Shown here: positions 21,332-29,345 of the stretch, piece by piece
How the letters are laid out: each line of letters starts with the position of its first letter
How positions within the stretch are numbered: position 1 is the first letter of the stretch
NCBI RefSeq assembly: GCF_900100955.1
Contig: NZ_FNCC01000001.1
Span: forward strand, 1 to 64,000
Reading direction: 5' to 3'
From: Lentzea fradiae
Lineage (GTDB): Bacteria > Actinomycetota > Actinomycetes > Mycobacteriales > Pseudonocardiaceae
DNA: 64,000 bases
Notes under the pieces: model-generated
The model's database searches: none
Seen by the model: the letters and a program-made list of their open reading frames with translations, nothing else
Told to the model about the DNA's origin: nothing
Made by a program: the position numbers and the translations under genes

Positions 21332-22846
21332 ATGCGCGTACCGCTTATCACCACGGACTTCCTGGACCGGGCGTCGTTCGCGTTCTCGACGGCGACGGCG
21401 GTCATCGACGAGCCGGACCAGCCGGCCGGACCGGTCGGGACGACGACCTACGCGAGCCTCGCCAGGCGGGTGCGCGCGTGGCAGGCGGGGCTCGACGCCC
21501 TGGGCATCGGCGAGGGCGAGCGCGTCGCCGTCGTCAGCCACAACTCGGCGCGGCTGCTCGAGCTGCTGCACGCCGTGCCGGGCAGCGGCCGGATCTGCGT
21601 GCCGGTCAACTTCCGGCTGCGCCCCGACGAGGTGAAGTACATCGTCGAGCACTGCGGTGCGTCGGCGTTGTTCGTCGACCCCGAGCTGTCGCTGGACGAC
21701 GTGACGGCGAAGCACCGCTTCACGCTCGGCGAGGAGTCGGAGTCGCTGCTCCGGTTCGACGTGGAGCCACGGCCGTGGAGTGAGCCGTCGGAGGACGCGA
21801 CCGCGACCGTCAACTACACGTCGGGCACCACCGCGCGGCCCAAGGGCGTGCAGATGACGCACCGCAACATCTGGATCAACGCGGTCACGTTCGCCATGCA
21901 CGCCCGCGCCTGGGAAGGCGACGTGTACATGCACGTGCTGCCGATGTTCCACTGCAACGGCTGGGGAATGCCGTACGGGCTCTCCGGTCTGGGCGTGCCG
22001 CAGATCGTGCTGCGCAAGGTCGACGGCGCCGAGATTCTCCGCCGCGTGCGCGACCACGGCGTCACGCTCATGTGCGGCGCTCCCGCCGTGTGGAACGCGG
22101 TGCTGGACGCCGCCCAGGACTGGGACGGCGAGATCCCCGGCCGGGACACCGTGCGGATCATCTGCGCGGGCGCTCCGCCGCCCTCGCGCACGATCCAGCG
22201 CGTCACCGAGGAGCTCGGGTGGGAGTTCCAGCAGATCTACGGCCTGACCGAGACGGCGCCGCTGCTCACCTTCAACCGGGCGCAGCCGGGTCCCACCGGT
22301 GAGGAGAAGGCACGCCTGCAGGCTCGGGCGGGCGCGCCCGCGCTGGGGGCCAAGCTGCGGATCTCCGAGACCGGCGAGGTGCTGGCCAGGTCGAACGTGG
22401 TGATGGAGGGCTACTGGGAGAACCCGGAGGCCACCGCCGCCGCGCTGGAGGACGGCTGGTTCCACACCGGCGACGGCGGCCACTTCGACGAGCAGGGCTA
22501 CCTGACGATCTCCGACCGCAAGAAGGACGTGATCATCACCGGCGGCGAGAACGTCTCGTCCATCGAGGTCGAGGACTGCCTGTTCTCGCACCCCGCGGTC
22601 GCCGAGGTCGCGGTGATCGGCGTGCCGGACGAGAAGTGGGGCGAGACGATCAAGGCGCTGGTCGTGCGCTCCGCCGAGGTGACGGAGGCCGAGCTGATCA
22701 AGCACTGCAAGGAGCGGCTCGCCGGCTACAAGGCGCCGACGTCGATCGAGTTCCGCGACGCGATCCCGCGCACGGCGACCGGCAAGATCCAGAAGTTCAA
22801 GCTCCGCCAGCCGTACTGGACCGGCAGGGGCCGCGGGGTCAACTAG
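21332..22846 (+). CDS. AMP-forming acyl-CoA synthetase
   Basis: A 504-residue ANL-superfamily enzyme that activates a carboxylic acid to its acyl-CoA through an acyl-AMP. Motifs are present in order: YTSGTTARPKGV (P-loop, near residue 161), QIYGLTETAPL (near 303), FHTGDGGHFDEQGYL, DRKKDVIITGGENVSS and the C-terminal catalytic lysine in RTATGKIQKFKLR. Medium-chain or aryl acids are the usual substrates of this subgroup but cannot be resolved here. The last 8 bases overlap the convergent TetR gene. No ribosome site precedes the ATG. Confidence 0.88.
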   Translation: MRVPLITTDFLDRASFAFSTATAVIDEPDQPAGPVGTTTYASLARRVRAWQAGLDALGIGEGERVAVVSHNSARLLELLHAVPGSGRICVPVNFRLRPDEVKYIVEHCGASALFVDPELSLDDVTAKHRFTLGEESESLLRFDVEPRPWSEPSEDATATVNYTSGTTARPKGVQMTHRNIWINAVTFAMHARAWEGDVYMHVLPMFHCNGWGMPYGLSGLGVPQIVLRKVDGAEILRRVRDHGVTLMCGAPAVWNAVLDAAQDWDGEIPGRDTVRIICAGAPPPSRTIQRVTEELGWEFQQIYGLTETAPLLTFNRAQPGPTGEEKARLQARAGAPALGAKLRISETGEVLARSNVVMEGYWENPEATAAALEDGWFHTGDGGHFDEQGYLTISDRKKDVIITGGENVSSIEVEDCLFSHPAVAEVAVIGVPDEKWGETIKALVVRSAEVTEAELIKHCKERLAGYKAPTSIEFRDAIPRTATGKIQKFKLRQPYWTGRGRGVN

Positions 22847-23408
22847 CGCCGACGGTCGTGCGCAGGTCCTCCGCCGCGGCCGGGAGGAGGTCCCGCAGGG
22901 TGCGGGTCTCGCCCGGCCGCGTCCACGTCCGGAACGCCGCCTGCTGCGCGAGCATGGCGGCACCGGCGGCGAGGAACGCCGCCCCGGGCTCGCAGCCCCG
23001 CCGCCGCAGCGCGTCCGCGATCGCGTCGGTGAGCGCGGCGTTCTTGCCCAGCTCGCGCTCCAGCAGCTCCGGGTTGGCGGCGATGACCGCGTAGCGGCGC
23101 GCGACCACGTCACGGCGCTGCTCCAGCAGCTTGTCGGCGACCACGCCGAACGCGCGCACGACGGTGTCCAGCGGCGGACCGGCGTCGTCGGCCTCCTCGA
23201 CCTCGCGGACGACCTCCTCCTGGAGCTTCGCGCTCATCCCGAACAGCACCTCGCGCTTGTCCGCGAAGTGGTTGAAGAACGACCGCTGGGTGAGCTCGGC
23301 CCGCTTCGCGATCTCCGCGACGGTCGTGCGCTCGAACCCCTGCTCGGCGAAGAGCTCCAGGGCGGCGTCCTGCAGTCGGTCGACGGCATCGGGTTTCCAG
23401 CGCGGCAT
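22839..23408 (-). CDS. TetR/AcrR family regulator
   Basis: A 189-residue repressor-type protein. Residues 8-55 form the TetR DNA-binding domain (AALELFAEQGFERTTVAEIA, then LTQRSFFNHFADKREVLFG). The ligand domain is not identifiable. It is divergent from the cupin gene, and the 91-bp gap holds a perfect palindrome, the likely operator for autoregulation and cupin control. A TAGGCT box ends 6 bases before its ATG, suggesting a leaderless transcript. Confidence 0.88.
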   Translation of the reverse strand: MPRWKPDAVDRLQDAALELFAEQGFERTTVAEIAKRAELTQRSFFNHFADKREVLFGMSAKLQEEVVREVEEADDAGPPLDTVVRAFGVVADKLLEQRRDVVARRYAVIAANPELLERELGKNAALTDAIADALRRRGCEPGAAFLAAGAAMLAQQAAFRTWTRPGETRTLRDLLPAAAEDLRTTVGAS

Positions 23409-23425
23409 GGCCGAAGCCTAGCGAT

Positions 23426-23438
23426 TGCACACTGTGCA
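23426..23438. promoter_or_regulatory. Palindromic operator in the TetR/cupin gap
   Basis: TGCACA-C-TGTGCA is a perfect 13-bp palindrome midway between the divergent starts. A direct repeat GATTGCACA occurs at 23423-23431 and again 33 bases later at 23456-23464, about three helical turns. TACGGT at 23450-23455 could be the cupin -10. Confidence 0.55.
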
Positions 23439-23499
23439 GTCACTGGTGCTACGGTGATTGCACAAGCTGAAATCACTTCGAGCGCAAGGAGGCTTCGCC

Positions 23500-23961
23500 A
23501 TGGTCGCTGTGTCGATCATCAGGTCCGGTGAGGGTGAGCTGATCACCAACGGTCCGTCGTCGATCCGGATCCTCGAGGACGGCGGCAACACCGAGCACCG
23601 CCTCGGCATCGCCGAGGTCGTGATCCCGCCGCACACCCCCGGCCCGCCGCAGCACCGCCACGCGCAGCACGACGAGGGCTTCTACGTGCTGACGGGGACC
23701 GTGCGGTTCACGGTGGGGCAGGACGAGTACGACGCCGAGGCCGGCACGTGGGTGCTCGTGCCACCCGGAGCGCCGCACACTTTCGCAAACCCTGGGAATG
23801 AGCGCGCGGTGATGCTGACCACGTTCACGCCGGACCTCTACGTGCAGTACTTCCGCGATCTGAAGGCGATGGTCGAGTCCGGTCAGCCGATGACGCGCGA
23901 GACCATGACGCCCATCTGGAAGAACTACGCGACGGAGCCGTCCTCGGAGTTCGCTTCCTAG
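23500..23961 (+). CDS. Cupin-domain protein
   Basis: A 153-residue single-cupin protein. Motif 1 is visible in PPQHRHAQHDEGFYVLTG (metal ligands His, His, Glu) and motif 2 in GTWVLVPPGAPHTFAN. A C-terminal helix pair (YVQYFRDLKAM...) follows, as in cupins related to quercetin-dioxygenase-like proteins. The enzymatic or binding role is unknown. The ATG at 23500 has a perfect AAGGAGG seven bases upstream, which rules out the in-frame start 14 codons earlier. Probably regulated by the divergent TetR protein. Confidence 0.85.
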   Translation: MVAVSIIRSGEGELITNGPSSIRILEDGGNTEHRLGIAEVVIPPHTPGPPQHRHAQHDEGFYVLTGTVRFTVGQDEYDAEAGTWVLVPPGAPHTFANPGNERAVMLTTFTPDLYVQYFRDLKAMVESGQPMTRETMTPIWKNYATEPSSEFAS

Positions 23962-23986
23962 CCCACCGAGCGTCCGTGTGGGCGCG

Positions 23987-24005
23987 ACGCCGGTTCGGCC
24001 GGCGT
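23987..24005 (+). terminator. Hairpin after the cupin gene
   Basis: A 7-bp stem ACGCCGG / CCGGCGT with a TTCGG loop, 26 bases past the cupin stop and followed by TTCAT. Confidence 0.6.
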
Positions 24006-24151
24006 TCATCCATCCGGCGACACGCGCGACTCCGATCGTCCTAAGAGGACCACCGACCGTGTTCCACTGTGACACGTGTGGTTGACGGTGCGTTAGTTCA
24101 CAATGCGCCAGGTGCGTCTGATTGGTCTAATTCGGTCGGAGGTGATGCTCA

Positions 24152-25468
24152 GTGTTGACGCGACTCCCCGCCGCGGTGGCGTTGCTGACCGTGGTCCTCA
24201 CAGGGGCCGCCCACGCCGCGCCGCCGCCTCCTCCGAACCCGAGCGACACGGAGATCTCCGCGTCCCGGGCGGAGGCGGACGCGAAGGCTGCCCGTGTCGG
24301 TGAGCTGACCGGACGCCTCACGCAGGCCGAGTCCCGTCTGCAGGAGCTGCTCGACGACGTCTCCTACAAGCGCGAGCTGGCCAACAAGGCCCGGGTCGAC
24401 CTGGAGACCGCGATCTCCGAGGCCGAGACCGCCCGGCGCGAGGCGTCCGCCGCCCGCGTGCAGGCCGACGCGGCGGCCGAGACCGTCGAGAGGAGCCGCC
24501 GCGAGCTCGACGAGTTCGCGGCGGCCTCCTACGCGCAGGGCAGCACCGTCGGCTCGTTCTCCGCGTTCCTCGGCGCGAAGTCGCCGGAGGACCTGCTCGC
24601 CCGCGCCCAGCTGCTGGAGGCGGTGTCGGCGTCGAGCCTGAACCGCCTCGAGCAGGTGACCCGCGACCAGGGCACCGCCGCCAACCTCGACGCCGCCGCC
24701 CGCGCCGCGCTGAAGAAGGCGGAGGACAAGCAGGCCGCCGCCGACGAGGCGAAGAAGACCGCCGACCAGGCCCAGCAGGTGGCCGAGCAGGCGCACACGG
24801 CCCAGGCCGCCGCGACCAGCGAGCTGCAGGCCGACAAGGAGGCCGTCGAACGCGAACTCGTCGCCGCGCAGGGCCAGGCCAGCGGCCTGGAGGCGCAACG
24901 ACGGCAGTACGACCAGTGGCTCGCGGCGAAGCAGGCGGAAGAGGCGGAGAACGCACGCCGTGCCGCGGCTGCCGCAGCGGCGGCGGTCCAGGCTCCACCA
25001 CAGGCTCCGGCGCAACGCGTTCCCGTGGCCGCCGCGCCCGCACCCTCGGGCAACCGCGTGCAGACGGTCATCAACCGCGCGTTGTCCCAACGCGGCGTCA
25101 TCTACGCGTGGGGCGGCGGCAACTACTACGGCCCGACGTACGGCGTGCGCGACGGCGGCGTGGCCGACTCCTACGGCGACTACCGCAAGATCGGGTTCGA
25201 CTGCTCCGGACTGATGATGTACGCCTTCGCCGGTGTCGGCATCTACCTGCCGCACTACAGCGGCTACCAGTACAACGCGGGCCGCAAGGTGCCGCTGGCG
25301 CAGATGGCACCCGGCGACATGATCTTCTGGGGCCCCGGCGGCGGCACGCACGTGGCCCTGTACCTGGGCGGCGGGATGATGGTGGAGGCGCCGCACTCCG
25401 GTGCGGTCGTGCGGATCTCCCCGGTGCGGTACGGCGGCATCATGCCGTACGTGACCCGGCTGCTCTGA
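24152..25468 (+). CDS. RipA-like NlpC/P60 peptidoglycan endopeptidase
   Basis: A 438-residue secreted cell-wall hydrolase that would cut stem peptides during division. The signal peptide covers about residues 1-23 (TGAAHA|A). A long Ala/Glu-rich coiled coil spans about 30-270, comparable to the auto-inhibitory helices of RipA, followed by a Pro/Ala linker. The NlpC/P60 catalytic domain occupies about 310-438 with Cys350 in DCSGL, His near 400 in GTHVALYLGGG and a second His in EAPHSG. GTG start has a perfect GGAGGTGA six bases upstream. Position between acn and moxR matches ripA in mycobacteria. No lid-removing protease site is evident. Confidence 0.9.
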   Translation: MLTRLPAAVALLTVVLTGAAHAAPPPPPNPSDTEISASRAEADAKAARVGELTGRLTQAESRLQELLDDVSYKRELANKARVDLETAISEAETARREASAARVQADAAAETVERSRRELDEFAAASYAQGSTVGSFSAFLGAKSPEDLLARAQLLEAVSASSLNRLEQVTRDQGTAANLDAAARAALKKAEDKQAAADEAKKTADQAQQVAEQAHTAQAAATSELQADKEAVERELVAAQGQASGLEAQRRQYDQWLAAKQAEEAENARRAAAAAAAAVQAPPQAPAQRVPVAAAPAPSGNRVQTVINRALSQRGVIYAWGGGNYYGPTYGVRDGGVADSYGDYRKIGFDCSGLMMYAFAGVGIYLPHYSGYQYNAGRKVPLAQMAPGDMIFWGPGGGTHVALYLGGGMMVEAPHSGAVVRISPVRYGGIMPYVTRLL

Positions 25469-25489
25469 CTCACCAGGCGCGGCGCGCGA

Positions 25490-25681
25490 GTGCCTGCTCG
25501 ACCCGGAGGTGACGTCGGTCGTCACGGTCAGCCGCTCGCCGCCGCACTCGGGTTGTCGTGCCTCCCGGACGGCGAGGTGCGGTGGGTGACGGCCGGGCCG
25601 CGAGGCTGTGGCCTGTGCGGCGTGCACGAGGACTGGAAGATCGACTGCAGCCCGAGCCGGCACCTGCTCACGCGGGCTTGA
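25490..25681 (+). CDS. Possible small Cys-containing protein
   Basis: A 63-codon frame whose second two-thirds use almost only G/C-ending codons, like genuine genes here. The product contains a cluster GCGLCGVHEDWKIDC plus one earlier Cys, suggesting a metal-binding knuckle, and ends RHLLTRA. No family is recognised. The start is uncertain (GTG at 25490 lacks a ribosome site), so it could also be the tail of a decayed gene. Its end overlaps the convergent isochorismatase gene by 14 bases. Confidence 0.35.
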   Translation: MPARPGGDVGRHGQPLAAALGLSCLPDGEVRWVTAGPRGCGLCGVHEDWKIDCSPSRHLLTRA

Positions 25682-26225
25682 ACGCGTCCTCGGTCGTCAC
25701 GACACCGGCGGTGCGGCCCGGCGCCGTGTGGTTCTCCCAGTAGAGGTTCGTGTGGGCGACGACCTTGTCCGGGGTGGGCGCGCCGTACTCCGAGAGGTCC
25801 TCGGTGGTGTGGGCGTCGCTCACCAGCAGGGCGTCGTAGCCGCGGGTGATCGCGCCGTGCAGCGTCGAGCGGATGCACTCGTCGGTCTGCGCGCCGGACA
25901 CCACGAGGCTGCCGACTCCCTTGCCCGCCAGCACCTCTTCGAGGTCGGTGTCCTCGAACGAGTCGGCGTAGGTCTTGTGCACCACCGCTTCGCCCTCCGC
26001 GACCTTCAGCTCCGGGACGAACTGCCAGCCGTCGGACTCCTTGGGCATGTGCTGGGCGTTGCTGTGCTGCACCCACACGACGTCGACGCCGGCCGCACGG
26101 GCCTTGTCGACGAGGGTGGCGACGTTGGCCACCACCGCGTCCCGGTTGTGGGCGTGGTTCACGACGCCGTTCTGCACGTCGATGACGAGCAGGGCGGTGT
26201 TGGGTCGGTTCGTGAGTGTCGTCAC
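25668..26225 (-). CDS. Isochorismatase-family cysteine hydrolase (second copy)
   Basis: A 185-residue alpha/beta hydrolase of the isochorismatase/nicotinamidase family. The Asp-Lys-Cys triad is visible in VIDVQNGV (Asp about 15), HKTYADSF (Lys) and GAQTDECIRSTLHGA (Cys), with the cis-peptide element before TDEC. The true substrate is not predictable; N-acyl or amide substrates are common. It is the last gene of a three-gene unit and overlaps the GlxA-type regulator (ATGA). Confidence 0.88.
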   Translation of the reverse strand: MTTLTNRPNTALLVIDVQNGVVNHAHNRDAVVANVATLVDKARAAGVDVVWVQHSNAQHMPKESDGWQFVPELKVAEGEAVVHKTYADSFEDTDLEEVLAGKGVGSLVVSGAQTDECIRSTLHGAITRGYDALLVSDAHTTEDLSEYGAPTPDKVVAHTNLYWENHTAPGRTAGVVTTEDAFKPA

Positions 26226-27133
26226 GCCGTCAGCCTATTCCTCAGCCGCCGCAACATCCGGGCATCTTCGAAACCCACGCTGCGGGCCGCGGTTTCCATC
26301 GTCGCGCCCTGACCGATCAGGTGCTCGGCGCGTTCGACGCGAAGGGCCTGCTGGTACTTCAACGGCGTCATCCCGGTCGCGCGGGTGAACAGGCGCGTCA
26401 CGGTCCGCTCGCTGCATCCGGCGTGCATTGCCAGGTCTGCCAACGAAAGCCGCTCCGCGAGCCGTGCCTCGATCACGTCTTGGACGCGGTGCACGGTCTC
26501 GTTGACGTGGGAGCGGTGTCGCAGCAGGACGCTCGCCTGCTGGTCGTCGCCGTTCCTGCGCGCGTAGACGACCATCGTGCGTGCGATCGCCGCTGCCACA
26601 ACAGGTCCGTGGCGCATGGCGACGAGGTGCAGCGCGAGGTCGATGCCGCTCGCGATGCCCGCGGACGTGACGATCCTGCCGTCCTCCACGTACAGAACGT
26701 CCCTTACGACCTTTGCGGCCGGATAACGGCGTTCGAGCTCTTCCTGTAGTTCGTGGTGTGTGGTGCAACGGCGGCCGTCGAGCAAACCAGCGCGTCCCAA
26801 CGCATCTGCACCGGCACACACACTCGCGACCGTGCCACCGTTGGCGTGGTGGGTGCGCAACCACTCCAAGGCACGGTCGCTGAGGTGTCCGGTGCCGACG
26901 ATGCGCGGCGACCGCCAGCCCGGCACGAACACAAGGTCTTGCACGTCGAGAGACGGCAGCTCACGGGACGCGCCCAGCGGCACGCCCTGATGGCTGAGCA
27001 CGGTCTCCATGTCGCCCACGTACGACAACTCGTAGCCGTCCACGAGATCGGCAGCACTGGAGAACACCTGCGCCGGCCCCGCGAGGTCGAGCAGGTGCAC
27101 TCCCGGTATGAGCAGGAAGACGACTCTGGTCAC
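26222..27133 (-). CDS. GlxA-type AraC regulator with DJ-1/PfpI domain
   Basis: A 303-residue regulator. The N-terminal DJ-1/PfpI domain (VVFLLIPGVHLLDLAGPAQVF, then ASVCAGADALGRAGLLDG with the nucleophile-elbow Cys) probably senses a ligand rather than acting as an enzyme. The C-terminal AraC domain (about 215-303) holds two helix-turn-helix motifs, ending ARSVGFEDARMLRRLRNR. The GTG at 27133 overlaps the stop of the upstream isochorismatase (GTGA) and its own stop overlaps the next gene, so it regulates or is co-regulated with both hydrolases. Confidence 0.88.
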   Translation of the reverse strand: MTRVVFLLIPGVHLLDLAGPAQVFSSAADLVDGYELSYVGDMETVLSHQGVPLGASRELPSLDVQDLVFVPGWRSPRIVGTGHLSDRALEWLRTHHANGGTVASVCAGADALGRAGLLDGRRCTTHHELQEELERRYPAAKVVRDVLYVEDGRIVTSAGIASGIDLALHLVAMRHGPVVAAAIARTMVVYARRNGDDQQASVLLRHRSHVNETVHRVQDVIEARLAERLSLADLAMHAGCSERTVTRLFTRATGMTPLKYQQALRVERAEHLIGQGATMETAARSVGFEDARMLRRLRNRLTA

Positions 27134-27678
27134 GATCCGGTCAGCGTAGCGACATCCGAGATCCGCGCGAACCGGCCCGCCAGCACGTACTCGGTCCGCT
27201 CGATGATCTGCTCGACGCCCAGCACCTTCCCGGTCCGCCAGTGCGGCAGCGGCGTGGTGGCGGTCGCGTCGGTCACGAACGTCATGTCGAACCCGAGGTC
27301 GGACCCCACACGTGTCGTCGTCTCGCAGCACTGCTCGGTGCGGATGCCGCTGATGAGCAGCTCCCGGACGCCGTGCTGCGTCAGCGTCTGCTGCAGGTTC
27401 GTGGTGGTGAACGCGTTGTGCGAGGTCTTGGTCAGCACCTGCTCGTGGTCGAGGGGTTTCAGGCCGTCGATCAGCCGCACGTGGCCCAGGGCGGGGTCGA
27501 ACACGTCACCGCTGCCGGGCTCGGAGTGCAGCACCCACACGACGAGGTCACCCGCGTCACGGCTCATGTCGACCAGCCGGTTCACCTGGCCGACGACGTC
27601 CGGGTTCGACACCTCGGCCCAGTTGGGGCGCTGGCGGAACGACTCCTGCACGTCGATGACGATCAATGCTCGCTTCAT
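27130..27678 (-). CDS. Isochorismatase-family cysteine hydrolase (first copy)
   Basis: A 182-residue hydrolase starting MKRALIVIDVQESF (Asp 9-10 region), with the Lys in LTKTSHNAF and the nucleophile in GIRTEQCCETTTRVGSDLGF. A doubled Cys at the active site (QCCE) differs from the second copy (DECI), implying different specificity. It leads the unit hydrolase-GlxA-hydrolase. Its ATG shares two bases with an ATG on the opposite strand, so the promoter must lie within or beyond the neighbouring frame. Confidence 0.88.
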   Translation of the reverse strand: MKRALIVIDVQESFRQRPNWAEVSNPDVVGQVNRLVDMSRDAGDLVVWVLHSEPGSGDVFDPALGHVRLIDGLKPLDHEQVLTKTSHNAFTTTNLQQTLTQHGVRELLISGIRTEQCCETTTRVGSDLGFDMTFVTDATATTPLPHWRTGKVLGVEQIIERTEYVLAGRFARISDVATLTGS

Positions 27679-28108
27679 GGGTCCAGCCTCGCCGGTCGCG
27701 CGGGGCGGTGACAGGCACGGGCAGGACGGGGAGCGGACCGATCCGGTCACGCGTGCGAAGATCACCGGCCTGCGCATCCTGGCGGGCGACCCCGCAGACC
27801 CCGACTTGGTGGTCGCCCAGGAAGGGGAGGCGCAGCAGAGGTTCAACATGCTCGCGGCGGCTGCGGCCGGGCTCGGTCTGCCCGCGCTCATCCTCTCCCT
27901 TTACGGCGCGGACGACTACCTGCCGTTCACCTGGGACAAGGCTTGGCGGGCGTTGGCGCCCATCGCGGGGGCGGTGGCCCTGGCCGCCGGTGTCATCCTG
28001 CACCGCATGCCGGGCAGGACCTCCGCCAAGCAGTACCTGGCGGCACTGGGGCTCCTCGCCGGGTTGATCGCGATGCTGCTGGTGGCGGGGTTCCTGGCGC
28101 CTGCCTAG
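27677..28108 (+). CDS. Small membrane protein, start uncertain
   Basis: The secure part is a protein from about 27750 on, with three hydrophobic segments (MLAAAAAGLGLPALILSLYG, LAPIAGAVALAAGVIL, YLAALGLLAGLIAMLLVAGF). Codon use is clearly coding from ITGLRILAG onward. The only upstream ATG is at 27677, overlapping the divergent isochorismatase start; a TTG at 27806 or GTG at 27809 would give a 99-100-residue protein. Function unknown. The stop overlaps the convergent DUF2203 gene by 4 bases. Confidence 0.55.
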   Translation: MGPASPVARGGDRHGQDGERTDPVTRAKITGLRILAGDPADPDLVVAQEGEAQQRFNMLAAAAAGLGLPALILSLYGADDYLPFTWDKAWRALAPIAGAVALAAGVILHRMPGRTSAKQYLAALGLLAGLIAMLLVAGFLAPA

Positions 28109-28446
28109 AGCGGGCGGCGCCCGGCGAAGCCGAGGTCCGCCCGGTGGTACCAGAGCAGCTCGCGGTCGCCCTCCAGCCAGCACAGCAGCACCGGCACGCC
28201 GTCCAGTTCGGACGGGAAGTCGACGAGCAGCGGCGCGAAGCCCTTCAGTTCGGCGCCGGTGAGCTGGACGGACTCCATCAGGTCGTCCAGGCGTGCCTGC
28301 GCCGCCTTGAACTCGGGCAGGCCGCCCAGCGGTGAGCCGCCGGCGGCGAGCTCGGCGGCGTCGGCGCGCAGGCGCACGATCTCGTCCAGCGTCGGCAGCA
28401 GCCGTGCCAGCTCGGTCCTGGCTTCGGCGAGCGTGAACAGTCCCAC
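28105..28446 (-). CDS. DUF2203 family protein
   Basis: A 113-residue soluble protein. The opening LFTLAEARTELARLLPTLDEIVRLR and the ending CWLEGDRELLWYHRADLGFAGRRPL match the DUF2203 family, whose 'W...E..i..WH..d.Gf.gR.p' tail suggests a conserved binding site. Function unknown. GTG start; divergent from the aldo/keto reductase gene. Confidence 0.82.
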   Translation of the reverse strand: MGLFTLAEARTELARLLPTLDEIVRLRADAAELAAGGSPLGGLPEFKAAQARLDDLMESVQLTGAELKGFAPLLVDFPSELDGVPVLLCWLEGDRELLWYHRADLGFAGRRPL

Positions 28447-28463
28447 CGGCCAAGGCTGGCACA

Positions 28464-29345
28464 GTGGTGGGGGTGACGCTTGCGCTGGGTGACCTCACCG
28501 TGAACCGGATCGGTCTCGGCGCGATGCGCCTGCCGCAGGAGGGGACCGCGTTCGACCCCCGCGCCCGGCCGCGGGACCGGGCGCAGGCGGTCGAGGTGCT
28601 GCGGACGGCGGTGGAGCTGGGGGTGAACCACGTCGACACGGCCGCGTTCTACTTCTCCGCGACCCGGTCGGCCAACGAGCTGATCAACAGCGCGCTGGCG
28701 CCGTACCCGGAGGACCTGGTGATCGTGACCAAGGTCGGGCCGGGGCGGACGCCGCAGGGGGAGTGGCTGCCGTTCGCGCGGCCCGAGCAGCTGCGCGGGC
28801 AGGTCGAGGAGAACCTGCGCCAGCTCGGCCGCGACCACCTCGACGTCGTCAACCTGCGGGTGAGCGGGCTCGACGACGTCACGGCGCACTTCCAGGCGCT
28901 CGCGCAGCTGCGGCGGGACGGGCTGGTCCGGCACCTCGGGCTGTCGAACGTGCGGCCGCACCACCTCGACCAGGCACTGCGGGTCGCGCCCGTGGTGTGC
29001 GTGCAGAACGCCTACGGGCTCGGCCACCACCCCGAGCAGGACGACTTCGTCGGCGTGTGCGGGGAGCGCGGCATCGCGTACGTGCCGTTCTTCGCGCTCG
29101 CGGGCGCCAACCAGGAGGCCGGGACGTCCGCCGAGGACGACGAGGTCACCGGGATCGCCCGTGCGCACGGTGCCTCGCCTGCCCAGGTCCGGCTCGCGTG
29201 GACGCTCGCGAGAGGGCCGCACGTGCTGGTCATCCCCGGCACGGGCGACCCGGCCCACCTGCGGCAGAACGTCGCGGCGGGGGAGCTGGAGCTGAGCGCG
29301 GAGGAGCTCACCCGCCTCGACGCGCTGCACCTCAGCGGGAGCTGA
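28464..29345 (+). CDS. Aldo/keto reductase
   Basis: A 293-residue NADPH-dependent oxidoreductase with a TIM barrel. It shows LGAMRLP near the start, NHVDTAAFY (catalytic Asp and Tyr), VTKVGPG (catalytic Lys) and LGLSNVRPHHLDQAL, with the cofactor region near VIPGTGDPAHLRQN. The usual His of 'KxH'-type motifs in this family is not obvious in LDVVNLRVSG, where many relatives have LxxxH. GTG at 28473 is an alternative start. It overlaps the convergent ABC permease gene by 14 bases. Substrate unknown. Confidence 0.88.
   Translation: MVGVTLALGDLTVNRIGLGAMRLPQEGTAFDPRARPRDRAQAVEVLRTAVELGVNHVDTAAFYFSATRSANELINSALAPYPEDLVIVTKVGPGRTPQGEWLPFARPEQLRGQVEENLRQLGRDHLDVVNLRVSGLDDVTAHFQALAQLRRDGLVRHLGLSNVRPHHLDQALRVAPVVCVQNAYGLGHHPEQDDFVGVCGERGIAYVPFFALAGANQEAGTSAEDDEVTGIARAHGASPAQVRLAWTLARGPHVLVIPGTGDPAHLRQNVAAGELELSAEELTRLDALHLSGS

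Noticed and set aside
24010..24110. Consensus promoter TTGACG upstream of the RipA-like gene
   Set aside because: TTGACG is present at 24082, but no acceptable -10 lies 16-19 bases downstream.
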